From contig CALUQN010000026.1 of the NCBI GenBank assembly GCA_944322945.1, forward strand, positions 1 through 33,458: a stretch of 33,458 nt of DNA, given 5' to 3'. Position 1 is the first letter of the stretch, and each line of letters begins with the position of its first letter. The notes under the pieces were generated by a model. That model made no database searches. It saw only the letters and a list, made by a program, of their open reading frames with translations, and was not told the DNA's origin. Both the position numbers and the translations under genes were made by a program. This document shows, in pieces, positions 15,458 through 23,472 of the stretch. This DNA comes from Candidatus Gastranaerophilales bacterium. GTDB lineage: Bacteria > Cyanobacteriota > Vampirovibrionia > Gastranaerophilales > Gastranaerophilaceae.

Positions 15458-17665
15458 CTAATTCATCCCTCCGACAGGTATCGGGGCAGCACTTGGTGTA
15501 GGTGCAGGCGTTACAGGTTTTTCCGGTGCCTGCTGGGCAGGTGCAGGCTGCTGTGTCTGCTGTATTGACTGCGGCAATGCAGGCATATTCATCTGCGGAT
15601 TCTGGCGTTTGAAGTTTCTTATTATATCAGCAGGCGTCATATTTTGGACGTTTACAGGCAGCGGATTTTCAGCTTCTTCCTGTTCCTGTTTCAATTTTTC
15701 TTCTTCCTCTTTTTCTTTTTGCTCGTTATAAGCCTTAGGGTCAAGAACTTTTATATTAGCCGGGTTGAGGTGGAACGGTTTTAGTTCAACCTTAGGATAG
15801 CTGAAATCAAGTTTGCCGAATGGTTCTGTTGCAACTCTCATAACGTCGCGCCAGATAATCGCAGGCACCGTACCGCCTGTCAGGCTGCCCATTTTGGTGT
15901 TATCATCGTTGCCAACCCAGACGCCGGTTACAATGTTCGGGGTATAACCTACAAAATATGCGTCTTTGTAGTCATCTGTTGTACCTGTTTTACCGGCAGC
16001 AGGTTTTCCTATATTTGCAGCCATACCGGTACCGTTTGTGATTACCGTCCGCATAATTGCAGTCATGATTGCGGCTGTTCTTACGTTCAATTGATGGCTG
16101 ATTTTTGTTTTCGGCGCACGGTAGATAACTTTGCCGCGTGCGGTTTCTATTTTTTCTATTGCATAAGGTTCAACAACATAGCCGCCGTTTGAAAATGCGC
16201 CGTATGCACGGGTAAAGTCAAATAATTTTACGGCGTTTGACCCGAGCGCGATTGTATAATCGTATTCAAGCGGGGTTTCTATACCGAGAACTCTCGCCAT
16301 CTGGATTACGGAACGAATTCCTATTTCTCTGATAATCCTTGCCGCTGCAACGTTTGAAGATACCATCAATGCCGTATAAACAGGGATTGGACCTCTGTAT
16401 TTGTTACCGTAATTTCTGGGTGACCAGTCGCCTATTTTGACCGGGAGGTCATCGACCATAGTATTCGGGTCAAGCCCTTTTTCTATTGCGGCAGCGTACA
16501 CAAACGGCTTAAACGCTGAACCCGGAGGACGAAGTGCTTGAGTTACCCTGTCATATTGGCTCTGGGTGTAATCTTTTCCGCCGACATAAGCTAAAATTCT
16601 GCCGTCTATAGTGTTATATGTTAAAACTGCCGCCTGATGGTTTTTGCCTGTCATTCCCCAGCTTTTGAGGTTTCTTATGACCGCCTCGTTTGCGGCTATT
16701 TGTGTTTTGTAGTCAAGTGTTGTTATTACTTTGTAGCCGCCCTGCGAAATTTCTGTTTCCGTAAACCCGAGCTTTTCAAGTTCTTTAATTACATAATCAC
16801 AGAAATACGGTGCCTTGTTTGTGGTATAAAGCCGCGGCATTGTACTCAGTGTAACTTTTGCATCTTTTGCTTTGTTGTATTCATCTTTTGTGATGAATCT
16901 CATTTTATACATTCGTGTCAAAACCTGATTACGTCTTTTGACGGCAAGGTCAACACTGTTAAACGGTGAATACAAAGACGGAGCCTGCGGAAGACCGGCA
17001 ATCAGTGCAAGTTCCGGCAGGGTGCAGTCTTTCAGGTGTTTGTTAAAATAAATCTGTGCGGCACCTTCTGCGCCGTATGCGCCGGAGCCGAGATAAACGT
17101 TATTTATATACATCTCCAGAATTTTATCTTTTGAAATGGTTTTTTCTATTCTGGAGGCTATTACCAGTTCTTTTATTTTTCTGTCAATTGTTTTTTCGTT
17201 AGACAGGAAAAGCATTCTGGCAAGCTGCTGGGTGAGAGTGCTTGCTCCTTGAACAACATGTCCTGCAAGGATGTTCTGGACAGTTGAGCGTGCAAGCCCC
17301 ATTATATCGTAGCCGTTATGTTTATAAAAATTTTTGTCTTCGGTTGCAATCAGTGCATTAATAAAATTTTGCGGAACATCTTTTAAATCAACTTTGGAAG
17401 ATGTGTAAGCCGTGAAAGTTTTGATAATTTCGCCATCGTGTGAATAGAATTTTGTAACGATATTCGGCTTAAAGGATTCGAGGTTCTGTATAGGCGGCAG
17501 GGACGACAGATAAAGCTGAAAAGATGCAACCCCGGCAAGCACGGCAGCTACGGAAAATATCAAAAAGAATTTTGCACCGGACATAAAAGACTCCTGCTCC
17601 CGATGGATATTTTTTTTGCTGTAGTTATAAGCTTTGCTGTTATTCGATTTTCTGCTTTTCGCCAT
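15458..17665 (-). CDS. Bifunctional penicillin-binding protein (class A, PBP1A-type)
   Basis: A 735-aa inner-membrane protein that polymerises and crosslinks peptidoglycan. It has a basic cytoplasmic tail, a membrane helix at about 31-51, then a GT51 glycosyltransferase domain (ATEDKNFYKHNGYD with Glu109, STLTQQLARMLF, NVYLGSGAYGAEGAAQIYF). The transpeptidase domain follows with PGSAFKPF (Ser383-Lys386), VSSN and KTG (559-561) in GKTGTTDDYKDAYFVGYTPN. The C-terminus is an acidic/Glu-Lys segment and a Pro/Gln-rich tail (QQTQQPAPAQQAPEKP), probably disordered. A - strand TATAAT lies about 40 bp upstream of the start. rnhC follows 3 nt after the stop. Confidence 0.95.
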   Translation of the reverse strand: MAKSRKSNNSKAYNYSKKNIHREQESFMSGAKFFLIFSVAAVLAGVASFQLYLSSLPPIQNLESFKPNIVTKFYSHDGEIIKTFTAYTSSKVDLKDVPQNFINALIATEDKNFYKHNGYDIMGLARSTVQNILAGHVVQGASTLTQQLARMLFLSNEKTIDRKIKELVIASRIEKTISKDKILEMYINNVYLGSGAYGAEGAAQIYFNKHLKDCTLPELALIAGLPQAPSLYSPFNSVDLAVKRRNQVLTRMYKMRFITKDEYNKAKDAKVTLSTMPRLYTTNKAPYFCDYVIKELEKLGFTETEISQGGYKVITTLDYKTQIAANEAVIRNLKSWGMTGKNHQAAVLTYNTIDGRILAYVGGKDYTQSQYDRVTQALRPPGSAFKPFVYAAAIEKGLDPNTMVDDLPVKIGDWSPRNYGNKYRGPIPVYTALMVSSNVAAARIIREIGIRSVIQMARVLGIETPLEYDYTIALGSNAVKLFDFTRAYGAFSNGGYVVEPYAIEKIETARGKVIYRAPKTKISHQLNVRTAAIMTAIMRTVITNGTGMAANIGKPAAGKTGTTDDYKDAYFVGYTPNIVTGVWVGNDDNTKMGSLTGGTVPAIIWRDVMRVATEPFGKLDFSYPKVELKPFHLNPANIKVLDPKAYNEQKEKEEEEKLKQEQEEAENPLPVNVQNMTPADIIRNFKRQNPQMNMPALPQSIQQTQQPAPAQQAPEKPVTPAPTPSAAPIPVGGMN

Positions 17666-17703
17666 TATTCACACATCCTTTTTCAGCTAAATTTTACCTA
17701 AAT

Positions 17704-17720
17704 ATTATACCATGGTAAAA
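17704..17720. promoter_or_regulatory. Shared divergent promoter region with TACCATGGTA dyad
   Basis: TACCATGGTA is a perfect palindrome. On the - strand it abuts TATAAT (17709-17704), in extended TGn context, for the PBP-rnhC unit; on the + strand it leads into AAATATAA in front of the CxxCxxCC gene. It could be an operator acting on both genes. Confidence 0.4.
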
Positions 17721-17747
17721 TATAAAGCAAATATATTAAGGATACGT

Positions 17748-18152
17748 ATGCGGAAACTGTTAGATTTTTTGAGTTCAATATACAATGAGATACTGTCGTA
17801 TTTTGTGCCTGAGCGTGTGTCATACGAGATTACCGGCGAATGCAAAAAGTGCGGCAAATGCTGCAATTATATGTACAGCGTCGACACTTATACAGAAAAA
17901 GAATTTAAGATAATGCAGTTTTTGTTTCCGGCATACAGAAGATTTTATATAAAAGGTAAAGACGACGAGGGAAATTTTATATTTGCGTGTAAGCTTGTGA
18001 CAAAAGACGGCTTGTGTCCGGTGTATGACAAGCGCCCGAGAATGTGCAGAAATTATCCCGCAAAAAGGATATTTTACCCCGGCAAGCTCCACGAAGGCTG
18101 CGGGTACAAGGTTAATATAAAAACTTTTGAAGATTATATGAAGCAAGAATAA
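17748..18152 (+). CDS. YkgJ-family CxxCxxCC metal-cluster protein
   Basis: A 134-aa protein of the YkgJ/UPF0153 family (putative zinc or iron-sulfur chelating). The key motif is CKKCGKCC, followed by FACKLVTKDGLCPVYDKRPR, then MCRNYP and HEGCGYK, giving the conserved second set of cysteines. The biochemical role of the family is not well defined. The start at 17748 (MRKLLDFL) is supported by AAGGA 6 nt upstream; an in-frame ATG at 17712 has none and overlaps the TACCATGGTA dyad. It is divergent from the PBP gene and convergent with rpsT. A second member of the family lies at 21795. Confidence 0.8.
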   Translation: MRKLLDFLSSIYNEILSYFVPERVSYEITGECKKCGKCCNYMYSVDTYTEKEFKIMQFLFPAYRRFYIKGKDDEGNFIFACKLVTKDGLCPVYDKRPRMCRNYPAKRIFYPGKLHEGCGYKVNIKTFEDYMKQE

Positions 18153-18181
18153 AAGAGCTTTTGCTTCATATTTTTTTAATT

Positions 18182-18221
18182 AAAAAATCCCGTTTCAGCC
18201 GAACGCTAAAGCGGGATTTTT
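18182..18221. terminator. Bidirectional intrinsic terminator between convergent genes
   Basis: AAAAATCCCG pairs with CGGGATTTTT, with A- and T-runs on both sides. It lies between the stop of the + strand CxxCxxCC gene and the stop of the - strand rpsT, and can serve both. Confidence 0.75.
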
Positions 18222-18238
18222 GATTGAATTTTAATTAA

Positions 18239-18508
18239 CTATTTTGTCTGTAATTTATTTACAGCAATAGTTAATCTTGATTTTTTACGAGCAGCTGTAT
18301 TTTTGTGCAAAATGCCTTTTACAACAGCCTTGTCGCATAATTTATAAACATTAGAGACAGCTGAATTTAAAGCATCTTTGTCTTCGCCGGAAGCTAATTC
18401 CAATGCTTTTTTAATTGCAGTTTTGATAGCTGATTTTGCAGCTACATTTCTCAATCTGTTTCTTTCTGCGATAAGTACTCTTTTTTTAGATGATTTAATG
18501 TTTGCCAT
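18239..18508 (-). CDS. rpsT: 30S ribosomal protein S20
   Basis: An 89-aa basic, helical S20 that binds 16S rRNA early in 30S assembly. The typical start MANIKSSKKRVLIAERNRLR is followed by KSAIKTAIKKAL and, near the end, KGILHKNTAARKKSRL, the conserved S20 C-terminal block. The ATG at 18508 is preferred to the upstream in-frame one because S20 begins MANIKS and AAAGGA lies 9 nt before it. A plausible - strand promoter is TTGCAA (18605-18600), 16 nt, TAAAAT. An HLR1-like box lies about 145 bp upstream, shared with the divergent GH57 gene. Confidence 0.95.
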   Translation of the reverse strand: MANIKSSKKRVLIAERNRLRNVAAKSAIKTAIKKALELASGEDKDALNSAVSNVYKLCDKAVVKGILHKNTAARKKSRLTIAVNKLQTK

Positions 18509-18651
18509 TTTATTCTTTCCTTTACTCTTAGTCTGATTAATGACTTCAGACACATTTGAGGATGTGAGTATAAAATAATTTTATTCAAAAAAAATACTTT
18601 TGCAAGGGTTTGTAAAGCTTTTTTCATAATCACATACAATACAAAATCAAG

Positions 18652-18669
18652 TCTGTAAATATTTGTAAC
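18652..18669. promoter_or_regulatory. HLR1-like direct-repeat box between rpsT and the GH57 gene
   Basis: TGTAA cores at 18654 and 18664, exactly 10 bp apart, fit WWTGTAAM-NN-WWTGTAAM with one mismatch (C at 18653). It lies in the divergent intergenic region and could act on rpsT (- strand) or the GH57 gene (+ strand). The 280-nt gene-free region also contains a possible + strand -10 (TATATA near 18721). Confidence 0.45.
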
Positions 18670-18792
18670 ATTATTCTTAAAAACTAGCTCTGGAGGATTA
18701 TCTTTTTTATCCTTTTGTGGTATATATAAATAACATAAGGTTGAATTATAGTAAATAATAATTCAGCTCAAAAAAAGAAGATGGAGGCAAAA

Positions 18793-20514
18793 ATGTCAGT
18801 AGGACAATTCGTATTTATGTTACACAGCCACCTTCCTTATTATAGAAAAGCCGGCATGTGGCCTTTCGGGGAAGAAAACCTTTATGAATGCATGGCAGAA
18901 ACTTACGTTCCGTTATTGAACGCAATTTCCGAACTGTACGATGAAGGTATTAAGGCAAAATTAACTGTCGGTATAACCCCGATATTAGCTGAACAGCTAA
19001 ATGATGAACACCTTCAGCAAGGATTTGTCAAATACCTTGATACACGAATCGCATCAGTTTCTAAAGATTTGGACAGATATCCGGATCCGAAAGTTGCACA
19101 TTCACAACACTTGAAATACCTGGCTAAATATTATTTTGACTGGTTCAATCATATTAAAGATTCATTCGTAAACAAATACGGCATGGATTTGATTTCTCAG
19201 TTTAAAAAATATCAGGATTTGGGCTGTATAGAAATAACCACATCAGGAGCAACACACGGATTTTCACCGCTATTGGCAACTGACAGCAACCTGAACGCAC
19301 AATTCAAGGTTGGTTCTGATACAACAAAACGCCTCTTCGGTAAAAAAGCAATCGGATGCTGGCTGCCTGAATGTGCATACAGACAAGGGTATGAATACGT
19401 TGGCAAAGACGGTCAAAAGCACTGGAGACCGGCAATTGAAGTTACTCTTCAAAACAACGGCATTGAGTATTTCTTTACGGAATCTCACGTTATTGAAGGC
19501 GGCAACTCTATCGGTAACAGACGTGTAATCGGTGTTTACGGAAACATTGAATACATACCGCTTCCTGAAAGAGCAGCAACCGGTTATGACACATATTCAG
19601 CATACTGGCTGCCTGATGCACAAGTTGCGGTTATGGGAAGAAACGACAGAGCAGGCTATCAGGTTTGGTCCGCTGCTGACGGCTACCCGGGCGACGGATG
19701 CTTCAGAGAATTCCACAAAAAAGACGACAAATCCGGAATGCACTACTGGAGAATTACTTCACCGACTACTGATTTAGGTGACAAAATGCTCTACGATCCG
19801 GTTTTGGCTTTGAATAAAGTTAACGAAAACTCTGACCACTATACAACTCTCATTTACCATCTGCTGAATGATTATAAAAATTCACACAACGGTAAAGAAG
19901 GTCTGGTAATGGTATCATTTGATACAGAATTATTCGGACACTGGTGGTTTGAAGGTGTTGAATTTATCAAACAGGTAATCAAAAAATTCAACACATACCT
20001 TCCGGAAGTTGAAAGAATGACAGCAGGCGAATACATTCACGCACATCCGCCGACAGAAGCTATTCAAATTCCTGAAAGCTCCTGGGGACAAGGCGGTCAC
20101 TTCTACGTATGGCAGAACCACCTCACAGAATGGATGTGGCCTATTATTCACTCTTGCGAAAAACGTATCAACGCTATTGCAGACAAATATCCTGATATTC
20201 CGGAAGATAAACTTCTGCACAGAGCATTAAATCAACTGGCAAGAGAAAACTTACTGCTTCAAAGTTCAGACTGGCCGTTCCTGATTACAACATGGCAGGC
20301 AAAAGATTATGCTACAGACAGATTCAGAGAACACGTTGACAGATTTGAATTTATAGCGGACATGATTGAAAGCGGCAATATTGACGATGCAAAACTTAGT
20401 GAAATCGAAAGCATCGACAACTGCTTCCCTGTAATTGATTACAGAGTATACCAATCAATTGAAGAGGGCGTAATCCCGCAGCAATCTGCAAAACTCGCGC
20501 CGCTTTACAACTAA
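18793..20514 (+). CDS. GH57-family 1,4-alpha-glucan branching enzyme (DUF1957-type)
   Basis: A 573-aa glycoside hydrolase family 57 protein. Landmarks are FVFMLHSHLPYYRKAG near the N-terminus, TTSGATHGFSPLL, CWLPECAYRQGYEY with the catalytic nucleophile Glu193, and MVSFDTELFGHWWFEG with the acid/base Asp377, then SSWGQGGHFYVWQN. GH57 branching enzymes cut alpha-1,4 glucan chains and rejoin them as alpha-1,6 branches, so a role in glycogen-like storage is likely; an alpha-amylase-type activity is the alternative. The start at 18793 (MSVGQF) is preferred to the ATG at 18781 because GGAGG lies 6 nt before it, within the longer frame. It is monocistronic: a strong terminator follows. Confidence 0.85.
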   Translation: MSVGQFVFMLHSHLPYYRKAGMWPFGEENLYECMAETYVPLLNAISELYDEGIKAKLTVGITPILAEQLNDEHLQQGFVKYLDTRIASVSKDLDRYPDPKVAHSQHLKYLAKYYFDWFNHIKDSFVNKYGMDLISQFKKYQDLGCIEITTSGATHGFSPLLATDSNLNAQFKVGSDTTKRLFGKKAIGCWLPECAYRQGYEYVGKDGQKHWRPAIEVTLQNNGIEYFFTESHVIEGGNSIGNRRVIGVYGNIEYIPLPERAATGYDTYSAYWLPDAQVAVMGRNDRAGYQVWSAADGYPGDGCFREFHKKDDKSGMHYWRITSPTTDLGDKMLYDPVLALNKVNENSDHYTTLIYHLLNDYKNSHNGKEGLVMVSFDTELFGHWWFEGVEFIKQVIKKFNTYLPEVERMTAGEYIHAHPPTEAIQIPESSWGQGGHFYVWQNHLTEWMWPIIHSCEKRINAIADKYPDIPEDKLLHRALNQLARENLLLQSSDWPFLITTWQAKDYATDRFREHVDRFEFIADMIESGNIDDAKLSEIESIDNCFPVIDYRVYQSIEEGVIPQQSAKLAPLYN

Positions 20515-20525
20515 GCATTTTCATT

Positions 20526-20557
20526 AAAAAAGACCCGTTGTTAACGGGTCTTTTTTT
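20526..20557 (+). terminator. Intrinsic terminator after the GH57 gene
   Basis: A 14-bp A/T-flanked stem, AAAAAAGACCCGTT / AACGGGTCTTTTTT with a 3-nt loop, running into further Ts; the symmetric A/T flanks make it potentially bidirectional. A possible promoter for the next gene (TTGTTA 20538, TATAAA 20559, 15-nt spacer) overlaps it. Confidence 0.8.
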
Positions 20558-20591
20558 GTATAAATTTCAAACAAATTAAAGGAGGAAACGA

Positions 20592-21715
20592 ATGGCTGAA
20601 AACACAGGTATAATGAGGAAACAACAAGGGGGGGGGGGGGCAAATTCCTAAATGTTGAATTTTTAAGATTTATTTTTTCTGTCTTTATTGTAATACTACA
20701 CTTTTGCTGCATCCATTTTGCAAAATTCGGGGATATTGGAGATATTATAGGTAAAAACTCAGTTGTAAAGCATGGTTACTTGGCTGTACAATATTTTTTC
20801 ATTATTGCAGGATTTTTTCTCATTTACACACTCAACAAGAACCTTACTGTTATGGATTTTATAAAAAAGAAAATAGTCAGGCTCTGGCCATTAATGGCAC
20901 TCAATTTTGTTCTATTTTTAATGGCCAGCGGGTTCGGAATCGTAAAATTTAACTTTTATAAGTACGTATTCTCATTACTTTTATTAGAAAATATTGGTGT
21001 TACATTTGACCATACAATCCAGGGAGGGTGGTTTGTTTCAGTATTATTTTTTGTATCGCTTTTCTATTTTTATATTTTTAAATATTTTGACAAAAAGTAT
21101 TATAATTTTTACATCCCAATATTAGTAATTCTCGGGTACACATATATGGTGCACGGAACGAACGGGGCAATAGGCGCACAGCTCCAAATTATCGGGGAAG
21201 TTTTTAACGGCGGGGTGATTCAGGGCATAAGCGCAATGGGGCTTGGATTTTTAATACACGAATTTTACCGGTATTTGAAAACTCAAAACTATATTGAGAC
21301 ACTTAAATCAAAAATAATTTATACGCTGCTTGAAGGCTATTTGCTCGGATTTGTAGTCTACGAAACAATTATGCACAAAATACACTTTAAAAACCTGTTA
21401 ATATTAGTCATCGCATTTTGCGGCTTATTCATAACATTTCTATTGCAGCGCGGATATATCTCAAAAATATTAAACAATAAAATATCAGGGATATTGGGCA
21501 GATACGCATATTCATTATTTTTAACCCACGGATTTGTAATAATTCTTTTTAACTATTTTTACGTTAAAAAGAATACCGATATACTTTTCAATCATCCGTA
21601 CGAAATTCTCGGAATTGCGATTATACTGGCACTAATTTTTGCCGTATTGGTCTACCACCTTGTAGAAGTTCCGGCTGGGAAATGGCTGAAAAAGAAATTC
21701 TTTCCGGCTAATTAA
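20592..21715 (+). CDS. Phase-variable membrane acyltransferase (acyltransferase 3/OafA-like), out of frame here
   Basis: The real start is ATG 20592, 6 nt after a strong AAAGGAGG ribosome site. The frame runs MAENTGIMRKQQ into a G13 tract (20628-20640) and stops at 20649, giving 19 aa. The downstream frame, open from the tract to 21715, encodes LNVEFLRFIFSVFIVILHFC, then LAVQYFFIIAGFFLIYTLNK, GGWFVSVLFFV, and about ten membrane helices ending in VPAGKWLKKKFF, the layout of integral-membrane O-acyltransferases that modify cell-surface glycans. A tract of 14 (or 11) Gs would join the two frames into a 374- (or 373-) aa protein. So this is a slipped-strand contingency locus caught OFF, or a homopolymer sequencing error. 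An internal TTG start at 20780 has no ribosome site and would lose the first helix. Confidence 0.8.
20628..20640 (+). repeat. Poly-G tract (G13) in the acyltransferase gene
   Basis: Thirteen consecutive Gs, 12 codons after the ATG. The count puts the rest of the gene out of frame; 11 or 14 would restore it. This is the typical position and size of a slipped-strand mispairing tract. Confidence 0.9.
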
Positions 21716-21740
21716 ATTTTGTAAACTTTTAATAAATTAA

Positions 21741-21770
21741 CACCGGTCGTTGCCTGATCGGTGTTTTTTA
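21741..21770 (+). terminator. Intrinsic terminator after the acyltransferase
   Basis: CACCGGTC pairs with GATCGGTG (one G-T pair, 7-nt loop) followed by a T-run. An alternative start for the next gene at 21750 would fall inside this hairpin. Confidence 0.7.
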
Positions 21771-21794
21771 TTTAGAATACTTTTTGAGGGGTCG

Positions 21795-22409
21795 ATGATT
21801 GAAAATTATCAAAAATATCTTGATTTTTTAGATGAAAAACTGGCAAAATTTTTTAACAGCCAGCAGCCTTTTATACAATGCCGTAAAGGCTGCAGTAAAT
21901 GCTGCAAGATGGCACAGTTTCCGACATCAAGAATAGAAATGGTCTATCTGCTCACAGGATTTCTGAACACTGCAGATGAAAAAACTCAGGATATTGTGTC
22001 ACAAAATATCCAAAATATTTTGAGACTTCGAGATATTACAACGGATAAAAAAGAATTCCGGTATAACTGTCCGTTTTTGATAAATGACATTTGTTCGGTA
22101 TACCCATACCGCGGGATAATCTGCCGTACATTCGGATTGATGACACAGGGATGTAACGGAAAAATCAGCGTACCTTTTTGTTGTTTTGAGGGTATGAATT
22201 ATTCATCCGTAATTGATTCCAACACACAGATGCTGTCGCCGGAAAAAATTAAAACCCGGGGATTTGAAGAAGAACCCCTCGGGTTTAACGTAAGTTACGA
22301 ATATTTAACTGACAAAGATTTTGAAGAAACTTTCAAGTTTCAATTCGGCGAGAAAAAGCCTATGATTGAATGGTTTATAAACCCGCCTGTTACTGACGGG
22401 AAAAAGTAA
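21795..22409 (+). CDS. YkgJ-family CxxCxxCC metal-cluster protein, second copy
   Basis: A 204-aa member of the same cysteine-cluster family as the protein at 17748, with about 50% more sequence. The core is CRKGCSKCCKMAQFPTSRIE, then YNCPFLINDICSVYPYRGII followed by CRTFGL and a late FCCFEGMNYS. These give the family's conserved cysteines and the V-Y-x-x-R-x-x-x-C-R segment. The function is not established; metal chelation is the family annotation. The start at 21795 (MIENYQKYLDF) is chosen because GAGGGG lies 3-8 nt before it, and the longer frame would begin inside a terminator. Confidence 0.8.
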   Translation: MIENYQKYLDFLDEKLAKFFNSQQPFIQCRKGCSKCCKMAQFPTSRIEMVYLLTGFLNTADEKTQDIVSQNIQNILRLRDITTDKKEFRYNCPFLINDICSVYPYRGIICRTFGLMTQGCNGKISVPFCCFEGMNYSSVIDSNTQMLSPEKIKTRGFEEEPLGFNVSYEYLTDKDFEETFKFQFGEKKPMIEWFINPPVTDGKK

Positions 22410-22427
22410 TAATCTTCTTATACGCAG

Positions 22428-22700
22428 CTAGGCTTTCTTTGAATGTTGAAATGTATCACCTGCGTGACGCTGCGGTTGAACCGGTACTGACTCTTTTAAG
22501 TTTTTCTGGAACACATCATGATTCATCAAAGTTGCTTGACCGGGATTATTAGTATTTGATACAGCCATACACTTGTATCCGTTTTCAAGTTGAACTTCGC
22601 GCGCCATATAAGTATTTCCGGCTTTGTCCTGATATTTGATAATAGGAGTACCGGTCGGCGTAAGTTTCGGACTTACATTTGATTTGTCAATTACTGTCAT
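22428..22700 (-). CDS. Small uncharacterised protein (90 aa)
   Basis: A 90-aa soluble protein with no recognised domain: Thr/Pro-rich start (NVSPKLTPTGTPIIKYQDKA), a possible beta-hairpin (NTYMAREVQLENGYKCMAVS), then a Gln/His-rich tail. No signal peptide. It is supported by a good ribosome site (AAAGGA, 7 nt before the ATG) and by lying in an otherwise empty stretch. It is convergent with the CxxCxxCC gene and follows the GNAT-like gene on the same strand, 62 nt downstream. Confidence 0.55.
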   Translation of the reverse strand: MTVIDKSNVSPKLTPTGTPIIKYQDKAGNTYMAREVQLENGYKCMAVSNTNNPGQATLMNHDVFQKNLKESVPVQPQRHAGDTFQHSKKA

Positions 22701-22761
22701 AATTATTCCTTTCTACCTTGCTACATTATTAATAAAAACACAAAATTAAAAAAAATTGCGC

Positions 22762-23376
22762 TTATTGTGATAATTTTTTTAATTTATTTATATAACTTAA
22801 AATTTTAGAATAAAAACTTACTTTGCACGTATTTTCTTTTTTTAGCGGAAGATACATAGGCAGATTATCAGCCATTGACCAGTGCAATTGTTTATGTTTT
22901 CTTATACATTCATCAATGTATTTGATTCTGTCCTGATAAATAGACGTGAAACCGCATTTTCTATAAAAAATATGAGGAGGTCTGCGCGGGGTGTAAACTC
23001 TGCTTGCATCGAGATGCACTCTGCCGTTACACCCTTCTTTTCTGCTTTGAATTTTTGCAAGATTTATAAAAGCTCTGCCATATCCGAGTCCGGATTCTTC
23101 TGTTCTGAGGTATTCTATTTTTAAAGAGTCATAGCAGCTCAGTGTCGGATAATATTGCGAAAACAAATCTTCGGTTACTTTTTTGGTGTACATTGTACCG
23201 GCAAACTCGGAAGTCCTGGTGTCTGCCATTGTAAAATGGGTTATTTCTCCAAATCTCGGGCTTTGAACTTTCCGGGAATATATAAGTAAATCTGGGATTT
23301 TTTTAATTTTCGGGATATAAAGACTAAGCATAGAACTTATAAAACCGGTCAAGATTTTTTTTGCCCAATATGCCAA
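22762..23376 (-). CDS. GNAT-like acetyltransferase-fold protein
   Basis: A 204-aa protein. The middle carries a plausible GNAT motif A and B: LKIEYLRTEESGLGYGRAFI followed by NLAKIQSRKEGCNGRVHLDA and, later, HIFYRKCGFTSIYQD, where the G-x-G-x-G/A loop and the F-Y-x-K-x-G-F strand are the family's acetyl-CoA-binding and C-terminal signatures. The first 25 residues are weakly hydrophobic (LTGFISSMLSLYIP). The acceptor is unknown, and no toxin-antitoxin partner or resistance gene is adjacent. It is divergent from murC. Moderate confidence in fold only. Confidence 0.55.
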   Translation of the reverse strand: MAYWAKKILTGFISSMLSLYIPKIKKIPDLLIYSRKVQSPRFGEITHFTMADTRTSEFAGTMYTKKVTEDLFSQYYPTLSCYDSLKIEYLRTEESGLGYGRAFINLAKIQSRKEGCNGRVHLDASRVYTPRRPPHIFYRKCGFTSIYQDRIKYIDECIRKHKQLHWSMADNLPMYLPLKKENTCKVSFYSKILSYINKLKKLSQ

Positions 23377-23472
23377 AATTATTAAAAAATCATAACATTC
23401 AAACAGAATATTTTTTTGGTATTATAATATATAGATAGATAGTTATACTACAAATAGTTAGGGAAAGCGGTT

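Noticed and set aside
20780-21715. Taking the acyltransferase start as the TTG at 20780
   Set aside because: There is no ribosome site, and the upstream in-frame sequence back to the G tract encodes the conserved first helix, so the start lies before the tract.
22428-23376. GNAT-type toxin-antitoxin pair
   Set aside because: The order would be GNAT then a 90-aa protein with a 61-nt gap, and the small protein has no RHH or HTH DNA-binding pattern.
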